DNA of 64,000 nucleotides, taken from contig JANNWS010000076.1 in the NCBI GenBank assembly GCA_031408575.1, positions 1-64,000 of the forward strand, given 5' to 3'. The notes under the pieces were generated by a model. It did no database searches, was not told where the DNA came from, and was given only the letters and a program-made list of their open reading frames with translations. This DNA comes from Aliitabrizicola sp031408575. GTDB taxonomy: Bacteria; Pseudomonadota; Alphaproteobacteria; Rhodobacterales; Rhodobacteraceae. Shown here in pieces: positions 43,172-52,576 of the stretch (positions within the stretch are counted from its first letter, which is position 1; the number at the start of each line of letters is the position of its first letter). Position numbers and translations under genes: made by a program.

Positions 43172-43962
43172 TTCGGTGTCAGAAACGAGCGGTCAGAGTT
43201 TGACAGGATGAAATCGGTGATCTCGCGCACATGGCTGCTGTCGGTTTCCTCGGCCAGCCGCCGCGTGCGGTCCAGAAAGGTGCCTTCGCCCTGCGCCAGC
43301 ATCTGATAGGCGGCGCGCAGCGCCATGATCTCGGCCCGCTCTACCCCGCGCCGTTTCAGACCAACAAGGTTCAGCCCGTCCAATTCCCCGCGCGGCCCCT
43401 GCACAAGGCCGTAGGGAAGCACATCATTCGTCACCATCGTGACCGCCCCGATGATGGCCCCCTGTCCGATCCGCACCCACTGATGCACGCCGGACAATCC
43501 GCCGACGATCACATCGTCGCCCAGCACGCAATGGCCCGCGATGGCGACCTGATTGACCAGAATAACCCGGTTGCCGATCTGTGCGTCATGCCCCACATGC
43601 GCGCCCGTCATGATCAGGCAATCGTCGCCAACGCGTGTCACACCGCCACCGCCTTCGGTGCCGGTGTTCAACGTCGCCCCCTCGCGGATGCGACAGCGCG
43701 CGCCGACGATCAACTGCGTGCGCTCGCCCCGGAATTTCTGATCCTGCGGCACCTCGCCCACACAGGCGAAGGGATAGATCACCGTTTGCGCGCCTATCCC
43801 GGTCCAGCCAGTCACAACGGCATGGCTTTTGACGACCACACCCTCGCCAAGCGTCACCTCCGGCCCGATCACGGCGAAGGGGCCGATGACACAGCCAACC
43901 CCGATCACTGCACCGGGTTCGATGACGGCAGACGGGTGGATGCTGGCGGCGGGCTGGGTCAT
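43168..43962 (-). CDS. lpxA: UDP-N-acetylglucosamine acyltransferase
   Basis: 264 residues with left-handed beta-helix hexapeptide repeats from the start ('SIHPSAVIEPGAVIGVGC'), 'MTGAHVGHDAQIGN' with the catalytic His near residue 120, and a helical C-terminus. It adds the first 3-hydroxyacyl chain of lipid A from acyl-ACP. ATG 43962 overlaps the end of fabZ by four bases. The gene follows fabZ, which supplies the acyl substrate. Confidence 0.95.
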   Translation of the reverse strand: MTQPAASIHPSAVIEPGAVIGVGCVIGPFAVIGPEVTLGEGVVVKSHAVVTGWTGIGAQTVIYPFACVGEVPQDQKFRGERTQLIVGARCRIREGATLNTGTEGGGGVTRVGDDCLIMTGAHVGHDAQIGNRVILVNQVAIAGHCVLGDDVIVGGLSGVHQWVRIGQGAIIGAVTMVTNDVLPYGLVQGPRGELDGLNLVGLKRRGVERAEIMALRAAYQMLAQGEGTFLDRTRRLAEETDSSHVREITDFILSNSDRSFLTPK

Positions 43963-44441
43963 GGCGCTCCGGCCTTCGGCACGTCGAACATGGCCGTAAA
44001 GGTGGCCTCGCAGGCAAGCTCTGCCCCTACCATGGCGCGGCCTTCGAATTTCCACACGCGGCCCCCGCCCCGCAGCGCCTTGACGTGCAGTTCAAGCACA
44101 TCACCCGGCACCACCTTACGGCGGAATTTCACGCCATCGACGCCCATGAAAAAGACACTTGCCTGCTTGTCCACCAGATCCATCGACAGGCCGACCAGCA
44201 CACCCGAAGTCTGCGCCATCGCCTCGATGATCATCACGCCGGGAAAGATCGGCATGCCGGGGAAATGACCCTGGAATTGTGGCTCGTTGAAGGTGACATT
44301 CTTGACGCCCACGCAGGATGCATTCACGACGATGTCACGCACCTTGTCTATCAACAGGAACGGATATCGGTGCGGAATGATCCGTTGAATCAGGGCGATG
44401 TCGGCCTCTGTTACAGCCTGCGGTGCTGCGGCATCTGTCAT
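43959..44441 (-). CDS. fabZ: 3-hydroxyacyl-ACP dehydratase FabZ
   Basis: 160 residues from ATG 44441 (a further ATG at 44480 adds 13). The hot-dog motif 'FQGHFPGMPIFPGVM' with catalytic His59 and Glu73 is clear. It dehydrates 3-hydroxyacyl-ACP in fatty acid synthesis. Its place before lpxA is the usual gene order and balances lipid A and phospholipid precursors. Confidence 0.95.
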   Translation of the reverse strand: MTDAAAPQAVTEADIALIQRIIPHRYPFLLIDKVRDIVVNASCVGVKNVTFNEPQFQGHFPGMPIFPGVMIIEAMAQTSGVLVGLSMDLVDKQASVFFMGVDGVKFRRKVVPGDVLELHVKALRGGGRVWKFEGRAMVGAELACEATFTAMFDVPKAGAP

Positions 44442-44529
44442 CGCTCTCTCCTTGCGACGGCTGCTGGGCGCAAACTGCACCTGAATGATTGACTAGCAAC
44501 TTGGCGCTGTTGAAACAAGCGCGGCCCGC

Positions 44530-45135
44530 TCAATCGGCGGCCGGAGCGGCCTCGGTCCCGACAGGAGCCGATGCGCCGTCAAGCAATTGCGCATCGATTC
44601 GCGAAATGGCAAGATCGGTGATGTCGATCCGGTCGAACGACAGGATGATGGCCGAACGGTCAACAATGGCAGACGCACCTTTTTCCGACAGGATCTGCGC
44701 CAGAATCGGCACCGCGGTTTGCAAAAAGGTTTTCTGGGCGGCATCCCGCTTTGCCGCCAGATCGCGCGACTTGGCATCGCGGGCAGTGCGGATGCCTTTC
44801 ACCTTGGTGTCGAAGGCATCCGCCAGCGCGCGGAATTCCTCAGCAGGCAGGGTTGCTCGCCGGTCCGTCAGGGATTTTTCCTCGGCCTCCAGATCGGCTT
44901 CCAGCATGCGGTTCTCGGACTGAAGCGCTTTCATCTGGGCATCGATATCCGCCAGAATCTTCTGACCAAAACGCGAGTTGGCATAAAGGCGGTCCTGATC
45001 CAGCGTCACGATCTCGACCGGCCCAGGATCCGGTTGACCCAGAGTTGTCTGCGCTTGCAGCGGAGCCGCCAGCCCCAAACTCAAAACAAAGCTGATCACC
45101 CCGCCAGCGCGCCTTATGCCGCGCTGCAACCACAT
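44530..45135 (-). CDS. skp: OmpH/Skp family periplasmic chaperone
   Basis: 201 residues with a signal peptide ending at 'PLQA'. The rest is mostly charged helix, for example 'MLEADLEAEEKSLTDRRA', giving the coiled-coil tentacles of Skp that hold unfolded outer-membrane proteins. The tail is alanine-rich ('EAAPAAD'). It is next to bamA, overlapping its stop by one base, and delivers clients to the BAM complex. Confidence 0.85.
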   Translation of the reverse strand: MWLQRGIRRAGGVISFVLSLGLAAPLQAQTTLGQPDPGPVEIVTLDQDRLYANSRFGQKILADIDAQMKALQSENRMLEADLEAEEKSLTDRRATLPAEEFRALADAFDTKVKGIRTARDAKSRDLAAKRDAAQKTFLQTAVPILAQILSEKGASAIVDRSAIILSFDRIDITDLAISRIDAQLLDGASAPVGTEAAPAAD

Positions 45136-47477
45136 CAGAAATTGGTCGACACGGTCAGATCGAAGTTCTGCTCCAAGTCATAGTCTTCCTTTACAATGGC
45201 CTTGGTAAAGTTGAAGCGCAATGGACCAAGCGGGGTCGTCCAGAAGACCGACACGCCGATCACCGCGCGAAGGTTGAACGAGTCATCGACCGGGCCGGCT
45301 GTTCCCGCCGTGTCGTCCAGGCTCCACACAGTACCGGTATCCAGAAACACCCCGCCGCGAAGACCGTATTCATCAGGTGTTCCCAGCGGGAAGTCGGCTT
45401 CCAGACGGGCTGCAATATACAGGTTGCCGCCAAGCGCATCCTGATTCACTGCTGTAAGGTCGCGCGGGCCAAGCCCGTTCGTTTCAAATCCGCGGATCTT
45501 GCCATTGCCGAAGTAGCGGTCGGTGACACGGCTGTCATCGTCGATCGTGGTCAGCGCGCCGCCTTCGAACGTCGCGCGCAGCGTGACTTCTTCGTTCAAA
45601 ATCCGGCGCTCGAACTGGGCAATCGCATCTGTCGTCAGATAATTCACGTCGCCGCCAAGGCCGGTAAAATCCTGCGAAAAACGCACCAGAACCCCGCCCA
45701 GCGGATTCAGACCGTTGTTGCGGGTATCATAGGTATAAGCGTAACCCGGCCCGACACCCAGCAAGGCGCCACGCTCTTCCTCACGCTTCAGGATATCAGA
45801 CGAATTCACGCTGACATTGAACATGTCCTGATTGGATACATTGAACCGCAGGTCCAGTCGGCCATCCTGGCTAACCGGAAACCCGACCGATGCCAGAAAT
45901 CCGCCCACGGTCGTGTCGTAAAACGAATTTGAATAGTTCGTCTCGGTATAGAACGCGTTCAACCGCAATCTCAGATCGCGCCCCAGAAACGCCGGCTCGA
46001 TGAAGTTGAAGCTCAGACTGGTATCATCCGTCCCTCCGGACAGGTTCAGGCCAAGGGTCTGCCCCCGCCCGAGAAAGTTTGTCTCGGTAAAGCCGAAGTT
46101 CAACGAGACACCATCCGTAACGCTGTAGCTTGCGCCAAGCGACAATGTACCCGTGGGCTGTTCAGCAACATCGACATTGACCAGAACTTGGTCAGGCGCG
46201 CTGCCTTGCTCGGTGTCCACCTGGGCATCAGAGAAAAAGCCAAGCGCGCGGATGCGTTCCGCTGATCTGCGAATCTCGCGCGGGTTGAACGGGTCGCCTT
46301 CCACGGTGCGGAACTGACGACGTACCACTTCATCGAGCGTCGTCGTGTTGCCCTCGATGTCAATCCGTTCAACAAATATCCGTGGCCCGCGTATGATCGC
46401 AAAGGTGACATCCAGCGTCAGATCGCGGTCATTGCGGGTGATGCGCGGCTCTACTCGGACAAAGTTCAGGCCCTCACGCAGCGCAAGATTTTCCATACGC
46501 GCAATGTTGTTGTCGATCACTGCGGGCGAGTAGGTCACGCCGGGGCGCAAACGCGCCACCGCCGCGAATGCCGCCGGATCGATTTCGGGAATTTCGCTGA
46601 TCGTATTGACCTGACCGACGCGGAAACTTTGTCCCTCTCGGATTGTGAAGGTCACAAAGAATCCGTCACGCTCGCGCGAAATCTCCGTCGTGGCGTCCAG
46701 CACTTCAAAATCTGCAAAACCGCGCGACGCATAAAAGTCGCGCAGCAATTGCTTGTCGAGTTCGATCCGGTCCGCGATGAACGTGTCCGATTTGATCAAG
46801 GCGCGCAGCAGACCAGCCTGCTTGGTTTCCAGAACCTGCCGCAGACGGCGATCAGAATAGGCACGGTTGCCGACAAACGCCAGCCTCTCCACCTCGACAA
46901 CCCGACCTTCGCGAATCTCGAACACCAGATCGACGCGGTTGTCGGACCGCCGGATGATCTGAGGCGTGACGGTTGCGGCAATTCGGCCGGCCTGGGTGTA
47001 AGCATCGGCAATGGCGGCAGCATCGGCCTCGGCCTGCGCGGGGGAATAGATCCGGCGCGCTTCGGATGTGATCAGTGCAGCCAGATCCTCATCCTTCAGC
47101 CGGCGATTGCCCTCGATGCTGATGACATTGATTGTGGGATATTCCTGCACCCGGATCACCAGTGTGCTGCCCTGCGGATCAAGATCGACCGTCTCGAACA
47201 GCCCCGAACCTGAAATCCGCTGGAATGCGTCGTTCAGCGCCCCGGCACTGATCGCTTCACCGCGACCGATTCCGGCGTAACGAAGGACCGTCGGGGCATC
47301 AACGCGCTGGTTGCCCTCGATGCGCACTTCCGAAAACTGGTACTCCTGCGCGCGGGACGCCCCGGCAAGCAACAGACAAACGACTGCGACAAAAGCGAAA
47401 ATCGCATGTCCCATGGTCTGGTTAACGCGCAGGTCCGTAGCTCCAGCTTCTGCTGTTGCGGCTTTCGGTCGCTGCAT
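45135..47477 (-). CDS. bamA: Outer membrane assembly factor BamA
   Basis: 780 residues from ATG 47477. A Sec signal ('IFAFVAVVCLLLAGASRAQ') is followed by five POTRA domains and an Omp85 barrel ending 'STNF', with a C-terminal Phe. Pattern segments 'VRIEGNQRVD' and 'GDPFNPREIRRSAERI' are POTRA hallmarks. It folds and inserts outer-membrane proteins. It follows a strong leftward terminator (47538-47568) and a TTGACA -35 element, so it may start its own transcript. GTG 47489 is an alternative start. Confidence 0.95.
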   Translation of the reverse strand: MQRPKAATAEAGATDLRVNQTMGHAIFAFVAVVCLLLAGASRAQEYQFSEVRIEGNQRVDAPTVLRYAGIGRGEAISAGALNDAFQRISGSGLFETVDLDPQGSTLVIRVQEYPTINVISIEGNRRLKDEDLAALITSEARRIYSPAQAEADAAAIADAYTQAGRIAATVTPQIIRRSDNRVDLVFEIREGRVVEVERLAFVGNRAYSDRRLRQVLETKQAGLLRALIKSDTFIADRIELDKQLLRDFYASRGFADFEVLDATTEISRERDGFFVTFTIREGQSFRVGQVNTISEIPEIDPAAFAAVARLRPGVTYSPAVIDNNIARMENLALREGLNFVRVEPRITRNDRDLTLDVTFAIIRGPRIFVERIDIEGNTTTLDEVVRRQFRTVEGDPFNPREIRRSAERIRALGFFSDAQVDTEQGSAPDQVLVNVDVAEQPTGTLSLGASYSVTDGVSLNFGFTETNFLGRGQTLGLNLSGGTDDTSLSFNFIEPAFLGRDLRLRLNAFYTETNYSNSFYDTTVGGFLASVGFPVSQDGRLDLRFNVSNQDMFNVSVNSSDILKREEERGALLGVGPGYAYTYDTRNNGLNPLGGVLVRFSQDFTGLGGDVNYLTTDAIAQFERRILNEEVTLRATFEGGALTTIDDDSRVTDRYFGNGKIRGFETNGLGPRDLTAVNQDALGGNLYIAARLEADFPLGTPDEYGLRGGVFLDTGTVWSLDDTAGTAGPVDDSFNLRAVIGVSVFWTTPLGPLRFNFTKAIVKEDYDLEQNFDLTVSTNF

Positions 47478-47510
47478 CTTACCCACCACCCTACCTTGCG
47501 TCTGACCAAC

Positions 47511-47539
47511 TGACTAACGCGATTGGTGGGGGTTGTCAA
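47511..47539 (-). promoter_or_regulatory. Possible bamA promoter
   Basis: On the minus strand TTGACA (47539-47534), a perfect -35, then 17 bases and TAGTCA (47516-47511), about 34 bases before the bamA start. The -35 overlaps the tail of a terminator. The -10 is poor. Confidence 0.45.
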
Positions 47540-47568
47540 AAGCCTCCGACGCAATGCGGCGGAGGCTT
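47538..47568 (-). terminator. Rho-independent terminator before bamA
   Basis: AAGCCTCCG (47540-47548) pairs with CGGAGGCTT (47560-47568), with an extra CGC/GCG pair in the loop region. Read leftward it ends GGCTTTTG. It lies 24 bases after the 48-residue gene and splits the envelope cluster before bamA. Confidence 0.8.
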
Positions 47569-47591
47569 GCAAGGAAGTTTGCGGGCAGGTT

Positions 47592-47738
47592 TCAGGGCTG
47601 CAAAGGCTGAACGATTGCCGACCCGAGGAAAGCCCCGGCCAGAAGCCCGACCACAACCGTGCCAAGCATGAAGACACTGTCCCAATTCAGGCCGACAAGC
47701 AGCGAAAGCCCGCGATAGCCCTTCATAACCGTTTGCAT
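47592..47738 (-). CDS. Small membrane protein, 48 residues, between rseP and bamA
   Basis: Starts at ATG 47738 after a strong GGAAGGGG ribosome site. It has a short basic N-terminus ('MQTVMKGYRG'), then 'LSLLVGLNWDSVF' and one clear membrane segment ('MLGTVVVGLLAGAFLGSAIV'), ending 'QPLQP'. No domain is recognised. It is followed by a strong terminator. Position between an inner-membrane protease and BamA suggests an envelope role, which is only a guess by location. Confidence 0.65.
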   Translation of the reverse strand: MQTVMKGYRGLSLLVGLNWDSVFMLGTVVVGLLAGAFLGSAIVQPLQP

Positions 47739-47841
47739 GACAGAACCCCTTCCACCCACGCTAAGCAGAATGGCCGAAAATTATGGCACCATTTGGGCGC
47801 TCCCCGCGAAACGACTTTTCCGACGCGCAGGGAAATCAGGC

Positions 47842-49179
47842 TCAGGGGCAGAAGATATCGTTGGTCAGCGCAAAGATCATCAGACTGAGGATCACTGCCA
47901 GCCCTGCCCCCATCATCACCCGCAGCGCCCGGTCAGACGGCGGCCGCCCCGACACCGCCTCGAACGCGTGAAACACCAGATGCCCACCGTCCAGAACCGG
48001 CACCGGAAACAGGTTCAGCAACCCCACAGCCGTTGACAGCATCGCGATGAACCAGATGAAGCTGGCGATACCCAGCGTCGCTGCCGCCCCCGATGTTTCG
48101 GCAATAGTGATCGGCCCGCTCAGGTTGCAGGTGCTGATCGCGCCGGTCAGGATATGGCCCAGCCCCGACAGACTTGTCGTCACGGCCTGCCACGTCTGCT
48201 GGCCGCCCAGGCCGACGGCCTCGACAACGCCCGGTCGGCGCGTTTCCGGCACAAAGGCCAGACCGCCGGTCAACCCGATCAGCCAGCGTGTCTCGAAACC
48301 GCCTTCAGCTTTCGGGATATCCATCCGGCGTGGAAGAAGCGTCACCTCGAATGTCTCGCCGCCGCGCCAGACCTCAAGCAACAGCGCGTTTCCATTCGAA
48401 TCGCCCACCGCCGCGCGCAGTTCGGCAAAGGCGGTAACCGGACGGCCATCGACCGACAGAATCACGTCACCCGCCTCAAGCCCGACATTCATCGCGGCAG
48501 AGTTCGGCTGCACCGCATCAACCACGGGCGGGAACGGGAAAGGCCCGTCAACGGTCAGTTCCGCTCCATCCCGCTCCAACCGGTATTGCACCGGCGCGAC
48601 CGGAGCCAAGCCTTCGGTCACCTTGCCGAAAGCTTCGAAATCGGGCGTCGGCTGCCCCGCGACGGCGACGATGCGATCACCGGTCTGCATGCCGGCCGCT
48701 GCCCCCGGCATCGGCTTCACGCTGCCGATCACCGGGGTGTCGGTGGCGATGCCTTGCACCAGAAAAAATCCGGAAAAGATCAGGATAGACAGGATGAAAT
48801 TAAATATTGGCCCCGCCGCCACCGTGGCCGCCCGCGCCCAGACCGGCGCGCCGTGCATGGTGCGCCGCCGCTCGGCTTCGGGCATCAGCGCCATACCTTC
48901 GGCATCCTTGCCCGACGCCGAATCTGCATCGCCACGGAATTTCACGAACCCGCCAAACGGCAGCGCCGCGATCTGCCAGCGCGTGCCGCGCTTGTCCACA
49001 CGCGACACCAGCACCGGGCCAAAGCCCAGCGAAAACACATCGGCGTCGATCCCGCTCCATCGCCCGATGATGTAGTGGCCATATTCATGCACAAAAACGA
49101 TGACAGACAGCGCCACGACAAAGGCGATCAATGTCCAGATAAGCCCGCCGAATGAAGGGATCAGTGCAAGAATGTCCAA
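47842..49179 (-). CDS. rseP: Site-2 zinc protease RseP
   Basis: 445 residues from TTG 49179, chosen because a GAGG ribosome site precedes it and 'DILALIPSFGG' is the family N-terminus. The first membrane helix holds 'HEYGH' (residues 31-35), the zinc site. PDZ regions are visible ('PMPGAAAGMQTGDRIV' and 'AGDVILSVDGR'), and 'NLFPVPVLDGGHLVF' supplies the third ligand. It cleaves membrane anti-sigma factors. It lies four bases past dxr. Confidence 0.94.
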   Translation of the reverse strand: MDILALIPSFGGLIWTLIAFVVALSVIVFVHEYGHYIIGRWSGIDADVFSLGFGPVLVSRVDKRGTRWQIAALPFGGFVKFRGDADSASGKDAEGMALMPEAERRRTMHGAPVWARAATVAAGPIFNFILSILIFSGFFLVQGIATDTPVIGSVKPMPGAAAGMQTGDRIVAVAGQPTPDFEAFGKVTEGLAPVAPVQYRLERDGAELTVDGPFPFPPVVDAVQPNSAAMNVGLEAGDVILSVDGRPVTAFAELRAAVGDSNGNALLLEVWRGGETFEVTLLPRRMDIPKAEGGFETRWLIGLTGGLAFVPETRRPGVVEAVGLGGQQTWQAVTTSLSGLGHILTGAISTCNLSGPITIAETSGAAATLGIASFIWFIAMLSTAVGLLNLFPVPVLDGGHLVFHAFEAVSGRPPSDRALRVMMGAGLAVILSLMIFALTNDIFCP

Positions 49180-49183
49180 CGTG

Positions 49184-50356
49184 TTACCTCTGCCTTTGCC
49201 TGTCTGCGACCGCTTCTTCCGCCGTCTTTCTGGCGAGATGGTCCATCCCCAACACTTCCTCAAGGGTCAGGGCGGCATTATTGCGGCACATTTCGCCCGA
49301 AAGGCGGGCAAGGACATCTTCCACCACCATCGCCATCTCTGCAAACCCCAGTTTACGGTCGATGAAATGGTCCAGCGCCACCTCTTTCGCGGCGTTGAAC
49401 ACCGCGCCCGACAGGCCCCGTGCCGCCATCACGCTGCGCGCCAGCCGCAACGCGGGAAAGCGCACAGGATCGGGCGCCTGAAAGGTCAGTTGCGACAATC
49501 GCGCGAAATCGAGCCGCTCAACCGGCAAAGCACCGCGCCGAGGCCAGTTCAACGCATACCCGATGGCATGGCGCATGTCCGGGGGGCCAAGATGCGCCAT
49601 GATGCCGCCGTCCGCAAATCCGACCATGGCGTGAATGATGGATTGCGGATGCACGATGACCTCGATCCGGTCGGGGTCAAAGCCAAAGAACTCGCGCGTC
49701 TCGATCAGTTCAAGCGCCTTGTTGAACAACGAGGCCGAATCAATGGAAATGCGCTGCCCCATGGCCCAGTTCGGATGCGCCACCGCCTGTTCCGGTGTGG
49801 CATTCGCAAGCTGCTCGGACGACCATTCGCGGAACGGTCCGCCCGACGCGGTGATGATGACACGCTCCACGCAGGCGGTATCTTCGCCGCAAAGTGCCTG
49901 AAACACCGCCGAATGTTCGCTGTCCACCGGCAGGATCGTGGCCCCGTGCCGCGCGGCCGCCGACATCAGGACCGACCCGGCAGTGACAAGGCTTTCCTTG
50001 TTGGCCAGCGCCAGTGTGGAGCCATGCTTCAGCGCCCGCAGTCCGGGAACCAGACCTGCCGCGCCGACGATGGCCGACATTAGCCAATCCGCCTCACGCT
50101 CGGCGGCGTCCGCCACCGCTTCGGCACCGGCGGCCACCTCCACACCCGATCCCGACAACGCGGCTTTCAGATCGCCGTAACACTCGGGATGAGCCGTCAC
50201 CGCCAGCCCCGCCCCGAACCGGCGAGCCTGTGCCGCCAGACGTTCTACCTGCCGCCCGCCGGTCAGGGCCACGACCTGCACGGCCCCCGGCATCAACAGA
50301 TCAAGCGTGTTTTTCCCGATCGACCCGGTGGCACCAAACACCGAAATGCGCCTCAC
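49184..50356 (-). CDS. dxr: 1-deoxy-D-xylulose 5-phosphate reductoisomerase
   Basis: 390 residues. The NADPH motif 'VFGATGSIGKNTLDLL' starts the protein. 'LPVDSEHSAVFQAL' and 'ASGGPFREW' hold active-site residues. It makes 2-C-methyl-D-erythritol 4-phosphate in isoprenoid synthesis, feeding UppS in the same cluster. The start overlaps the cdsA stop by four bases. Confidence 0.96.
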   Translation of the reverse strand: MRRISVFGATGSIGKNTLDLLMPGAVQVVALTGGRQVERLAAQARRFGAGLAVTAHPECYGDLKAALSGSGVEVAAGAEAVADAAEREADWLMSAIVGAAGLVPGLRALKHGSTLALANKESLVTAGSVLMSAAARHGATILPVDSEHSAVFQALCGEDTACVERVIITASGGPFREWSSEQLANATPEQAVAHPNWAMGQRISIDSASLFNKALELIETREFFGFDPDRIEVIVHPQSIIHAMVGFADGGIMAHLGPPDMRHAIGYALNWPRRGALPVERLDFARLSQLTFQAPDPVRFPALRLARSVMAARGLSGAVFNAAKEVALDHFIDRKLGFAEMAMVVEDVLARLSGEMCRNNAALTLEEVLGMDHLARKTAEEAVADRQRQR

Positions 50357-51156
50357 AAGCGGACCTCGGGGACGACCACCACCTGCGCCACCAGCAACAT
50401 CAGCAGCGCCGCCCCCAGCAACCCGTCAAACCGGTCCAGCAGCCCACCATGACCGGGGATCAGATGCGAGCTGTCCTTGACCCCGAAGCGCCGCTTGATC
50501 GCACTTTCAGCAACATCGCCCATCTGCGAGGCCAGCGACAGCGCCGCCGAGATCCACGGCAGATCAGGCCCTGCGGTGGTAAGGCGCAAAAACACCACAC
50601 CCACCAGCGCTGCCGCGATCCATCCTGCAACCGTGCCGGCCCATGTTTTTTTCGGGCTGACGCGCGGCCAGAATTTTGGCCCGCCGATCAGCCGTCCGGC
50701 AAAATATCCGGCGATGTCGGTCACAACCACGACCAGCACCAGCCAGATCAGCCAAACCACGCCGTTTTCGGCGCGAAATCCCACCAGTCCCCAGGCGGCC
50801 AGCATCACCGCCAGCGCATAGAACGCAAAGATCGCCGGATCGCGCCGCAGCACGACCGCCCCGGCCAGCGCAGGCCCCGCCAGCACCATGGCACCCCAGT
50901 TGCCCGGCAAGTGCAGAGCAAGCAACACCGCCGCCGCCGCTGCCAACCCCAGTGCGCGTGCCACCCCCACAGTCTGTCCGGGTTGCCTTGGCCGGATCAT
51001 CGCGGCCAGTTCCCAAACCATCAGACCGGCCGCAACCGTGGCCAATGCGATAAACCAGCCGCCCCCTGCCCAGATCGCAGCCGCCCCCACCGCGATCATC
51101 GCTATGGCAGACGCAACCCGCGGGCCAAGATCACCCCATTGCGCCGGTCCTGTCAT
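50353..51156 (-). CDS. cdsA: Phosphatidate cytidylyltransferase
   Basis: 267-residue inner-membrane protein with several hydrophobic helices. The signature 'KRRFGVKDSSHLIPGHGGLLDRFD' (read in part: GVKDSSHLIPGHGG) is near the C-terminus. It makes CDP-diacylglycerol. ATG 51156 overlaps the uppS stop. An upstream in-frame ATG at 51240 would overlap uppS further and is rejected. Confidence 0.95.
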   Translation of the reverse strand: MTGPAQWGDLGPRVASAIAMIAVGAAAIWAGGGWFIALATVAAGLMVWELAAMIRPRQPGQTVGVARALGLAAAAAVLLALHLPGNWGAMVLAGPALAGAVVLRRDPAIFAFYALAVMLAAWGLVGFRAENGVVWLIWLVLVVVVTDIAGYFAGRLIGGPKFWPRVSPKKTWAGTVAGWIAAALVGVVFLRLTTAGPDLPWISAALSLASQMGDVAESAIKRRFGVKDSSHLIPGHGGLLDRFDGLLGAALLMLLVAQVVVVPEVRL

Positions 51157-51893
51157 GCAGGAGCCGCACCGAATCGGCGCTCGCGCCCCGAATAGCGCCC
51201 GACAATCGTCGCCATCTCGGCGGCAGAGAAATCGGGCCACAGGGTCGGCGTGAATTCATATTCCGCATAGGCCGACTGCCAGAGCAGATAGTTGGAAATC
51301 CGCGTCTCACCGCTGGTGCGGATCACCAGATCGGGGTCAGGCAGATCATGGGTGTCAAGCGCGCTTTCCAGCGCCTCGTCGTCAATCGCATCCACCCCAA
51401 TTTCACCCGCCACGGCCCGCGCCGCCAGCTTGCGCGCTGCGCGCAACAACTCGTTGCGACCGCCATAGTTGATTGCCACCGTCAGGTTCAGCAGGCTGAG
51501 GCCTGCTGTGCGCTCCTCGATCCCCGCCATCAGGCGCTGAAGTTTTGCATCCAACCTGGTGCGGTCGCCGATAAAGCGCATCCGCACCCCTTCGGCGGCC
51601 AGCTTGTCTGCCTCACGCTCGATGTAACGCGCGAAGATCGACATCAGACCCAGCACCTCTTCGGTGGACCGCTTCCAGTTCTCGGTCGAAAAGGCATAGA
51701 TCGTCAGCCAGCGAATCCCCAGGCCCGGCGCGCATTGCACGATCTCGCGCACCCGTTCGGCGCCCTTGCGGTGGCCGACAAGGCGCGGCATGCCCCGGTT
51801 GGTTGCCCAACGGCCGTTGCCATCCATGATGATCGCGACATGATCGGCCCGGCGCAGGGGCGGGCGTCCGTCAAGCTGTTCGGCTAAGGCCAA
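51153..51893 (-). CDS. uppS: Undecaprenyl diphosphate synthase
   Basis: 246 residues with 'AIIMDGNGRWA' (catalytic Asp24), 'HRKGAERV' and 'LTIYAFSTENW', and C-terminal 'SGETRISNYLLWQSAYAE', all core motifs of cis-prenyltransferases. It makes the lipid carrier for peptidoglycan and O-antigen. It sits between frr and cdsA in the usual order of this cluster. Confidence 0.96.
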   Translation of the reverse strand: MALAEQLDGRPPLRRADHVAIIMDGNGRWATNRGMPRLVGHRKGAERVREIVQCAPGLGIRWLTIYAFSTENWKRSTEEVLGLMSIFARYIEREADKLAAEGVRMRFIGDRTRLDAKLQRLMAGIEERTAGLSLLNLTVAINYGGRNELLRAARKLAARAVAGEIGVDAIDDEALESALDTHDLPDPDLVIRTSGETRISNYLLWQSAYAEYEFTPTLWPDFSAAEMATIVGRYSGRERRFGAAPA

Positions 51894-51932
51894 GTTCCAC
51901 GTCCCTTTCCGGTTGCACCAGATTTTTGCAAG

Positions 51933-52499
51933 TCAGACCTGCATGATCTCTGCCTGCTTCGATTCCAGCGCCCGGTCTATCCCCAGAATCGCCTTGTCGG
52001 TCAGTTCCTGCACCTCGTCCGCCCACATCTTCTGGTCGTCTTCGCCCATGCCGGCGGTCTTGGCCTTCTTGATCTGGTCCATTCCGTCGCGGCGCACGTT
52101 GCGGATCGCCACTTTGGCGCTTTCGGCGTACTGGGCTGCAACCTTGGTCAGCTGGGTACGGCGTTCCTCGTTCAGTTCCGGGATCGGCAGGCGGATCAGC
52201 GGGCCATCGACGATCGGATTGATCCCGATACCCGAATCACGTATCGCGCGCTCTACTTTAGCGATTATCGCCTTGTCCCAGACGTTGATCACAACCATGC
52301 GCGGTTCCGGCACGTTGACCGTGCCAAGCTGATTGATCGGCGTCATCTGCCCGTAGGCATCAACCTGAATAGGCTCGACGATCGAGGCTGAGGCGCGCCC
52401 CGTCCGCAGGCTGGCGAATTCGGTCTTGAGCGCATTCATCGCCCCGTCCATGCGGCGCTGGATGGCGTCAAGGTCGATCTCGGTGGCGTCCTGGACCAT
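51933..52499 (-). CDS. frr: Ribosome recycling factor
   Basis: 188 residues with 'FASLRTGRASASIVEPI' and 'VNVPEPRMVVINVWDK', typical RRF segments forming the long three-helix bundle and small domain. It splits ribosomes after termination with EF-G. It is downstream of pyrH in the common pyrH-frr-uppS order. Confidence 0.96.
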   Translation of the reverse strand: MVQDATEIDLDAIQRRMDGAMNALKTEFASLRTGRASASIVEPIQVDAYGQMTPINQLGTVNVPEPRMVVINVWDKAIIAKVERAIRDSGIGINPIVDGPLIRLPIPELNEERRTQLTKVAAQYAESAKVAIRNVRRDGMDQIKKAKTAGMGEDDQKMWADEVQELTDKAILGIDRALESKQAEIMQV

Positions 52500-52576
52500 C
52501 GCGTTTTCCTTCTGTCTGGCGCAAGAGGGGCCATTTTTTCGGTCTATAACAAAAGACGTTAAGCATGGGTATAGCG

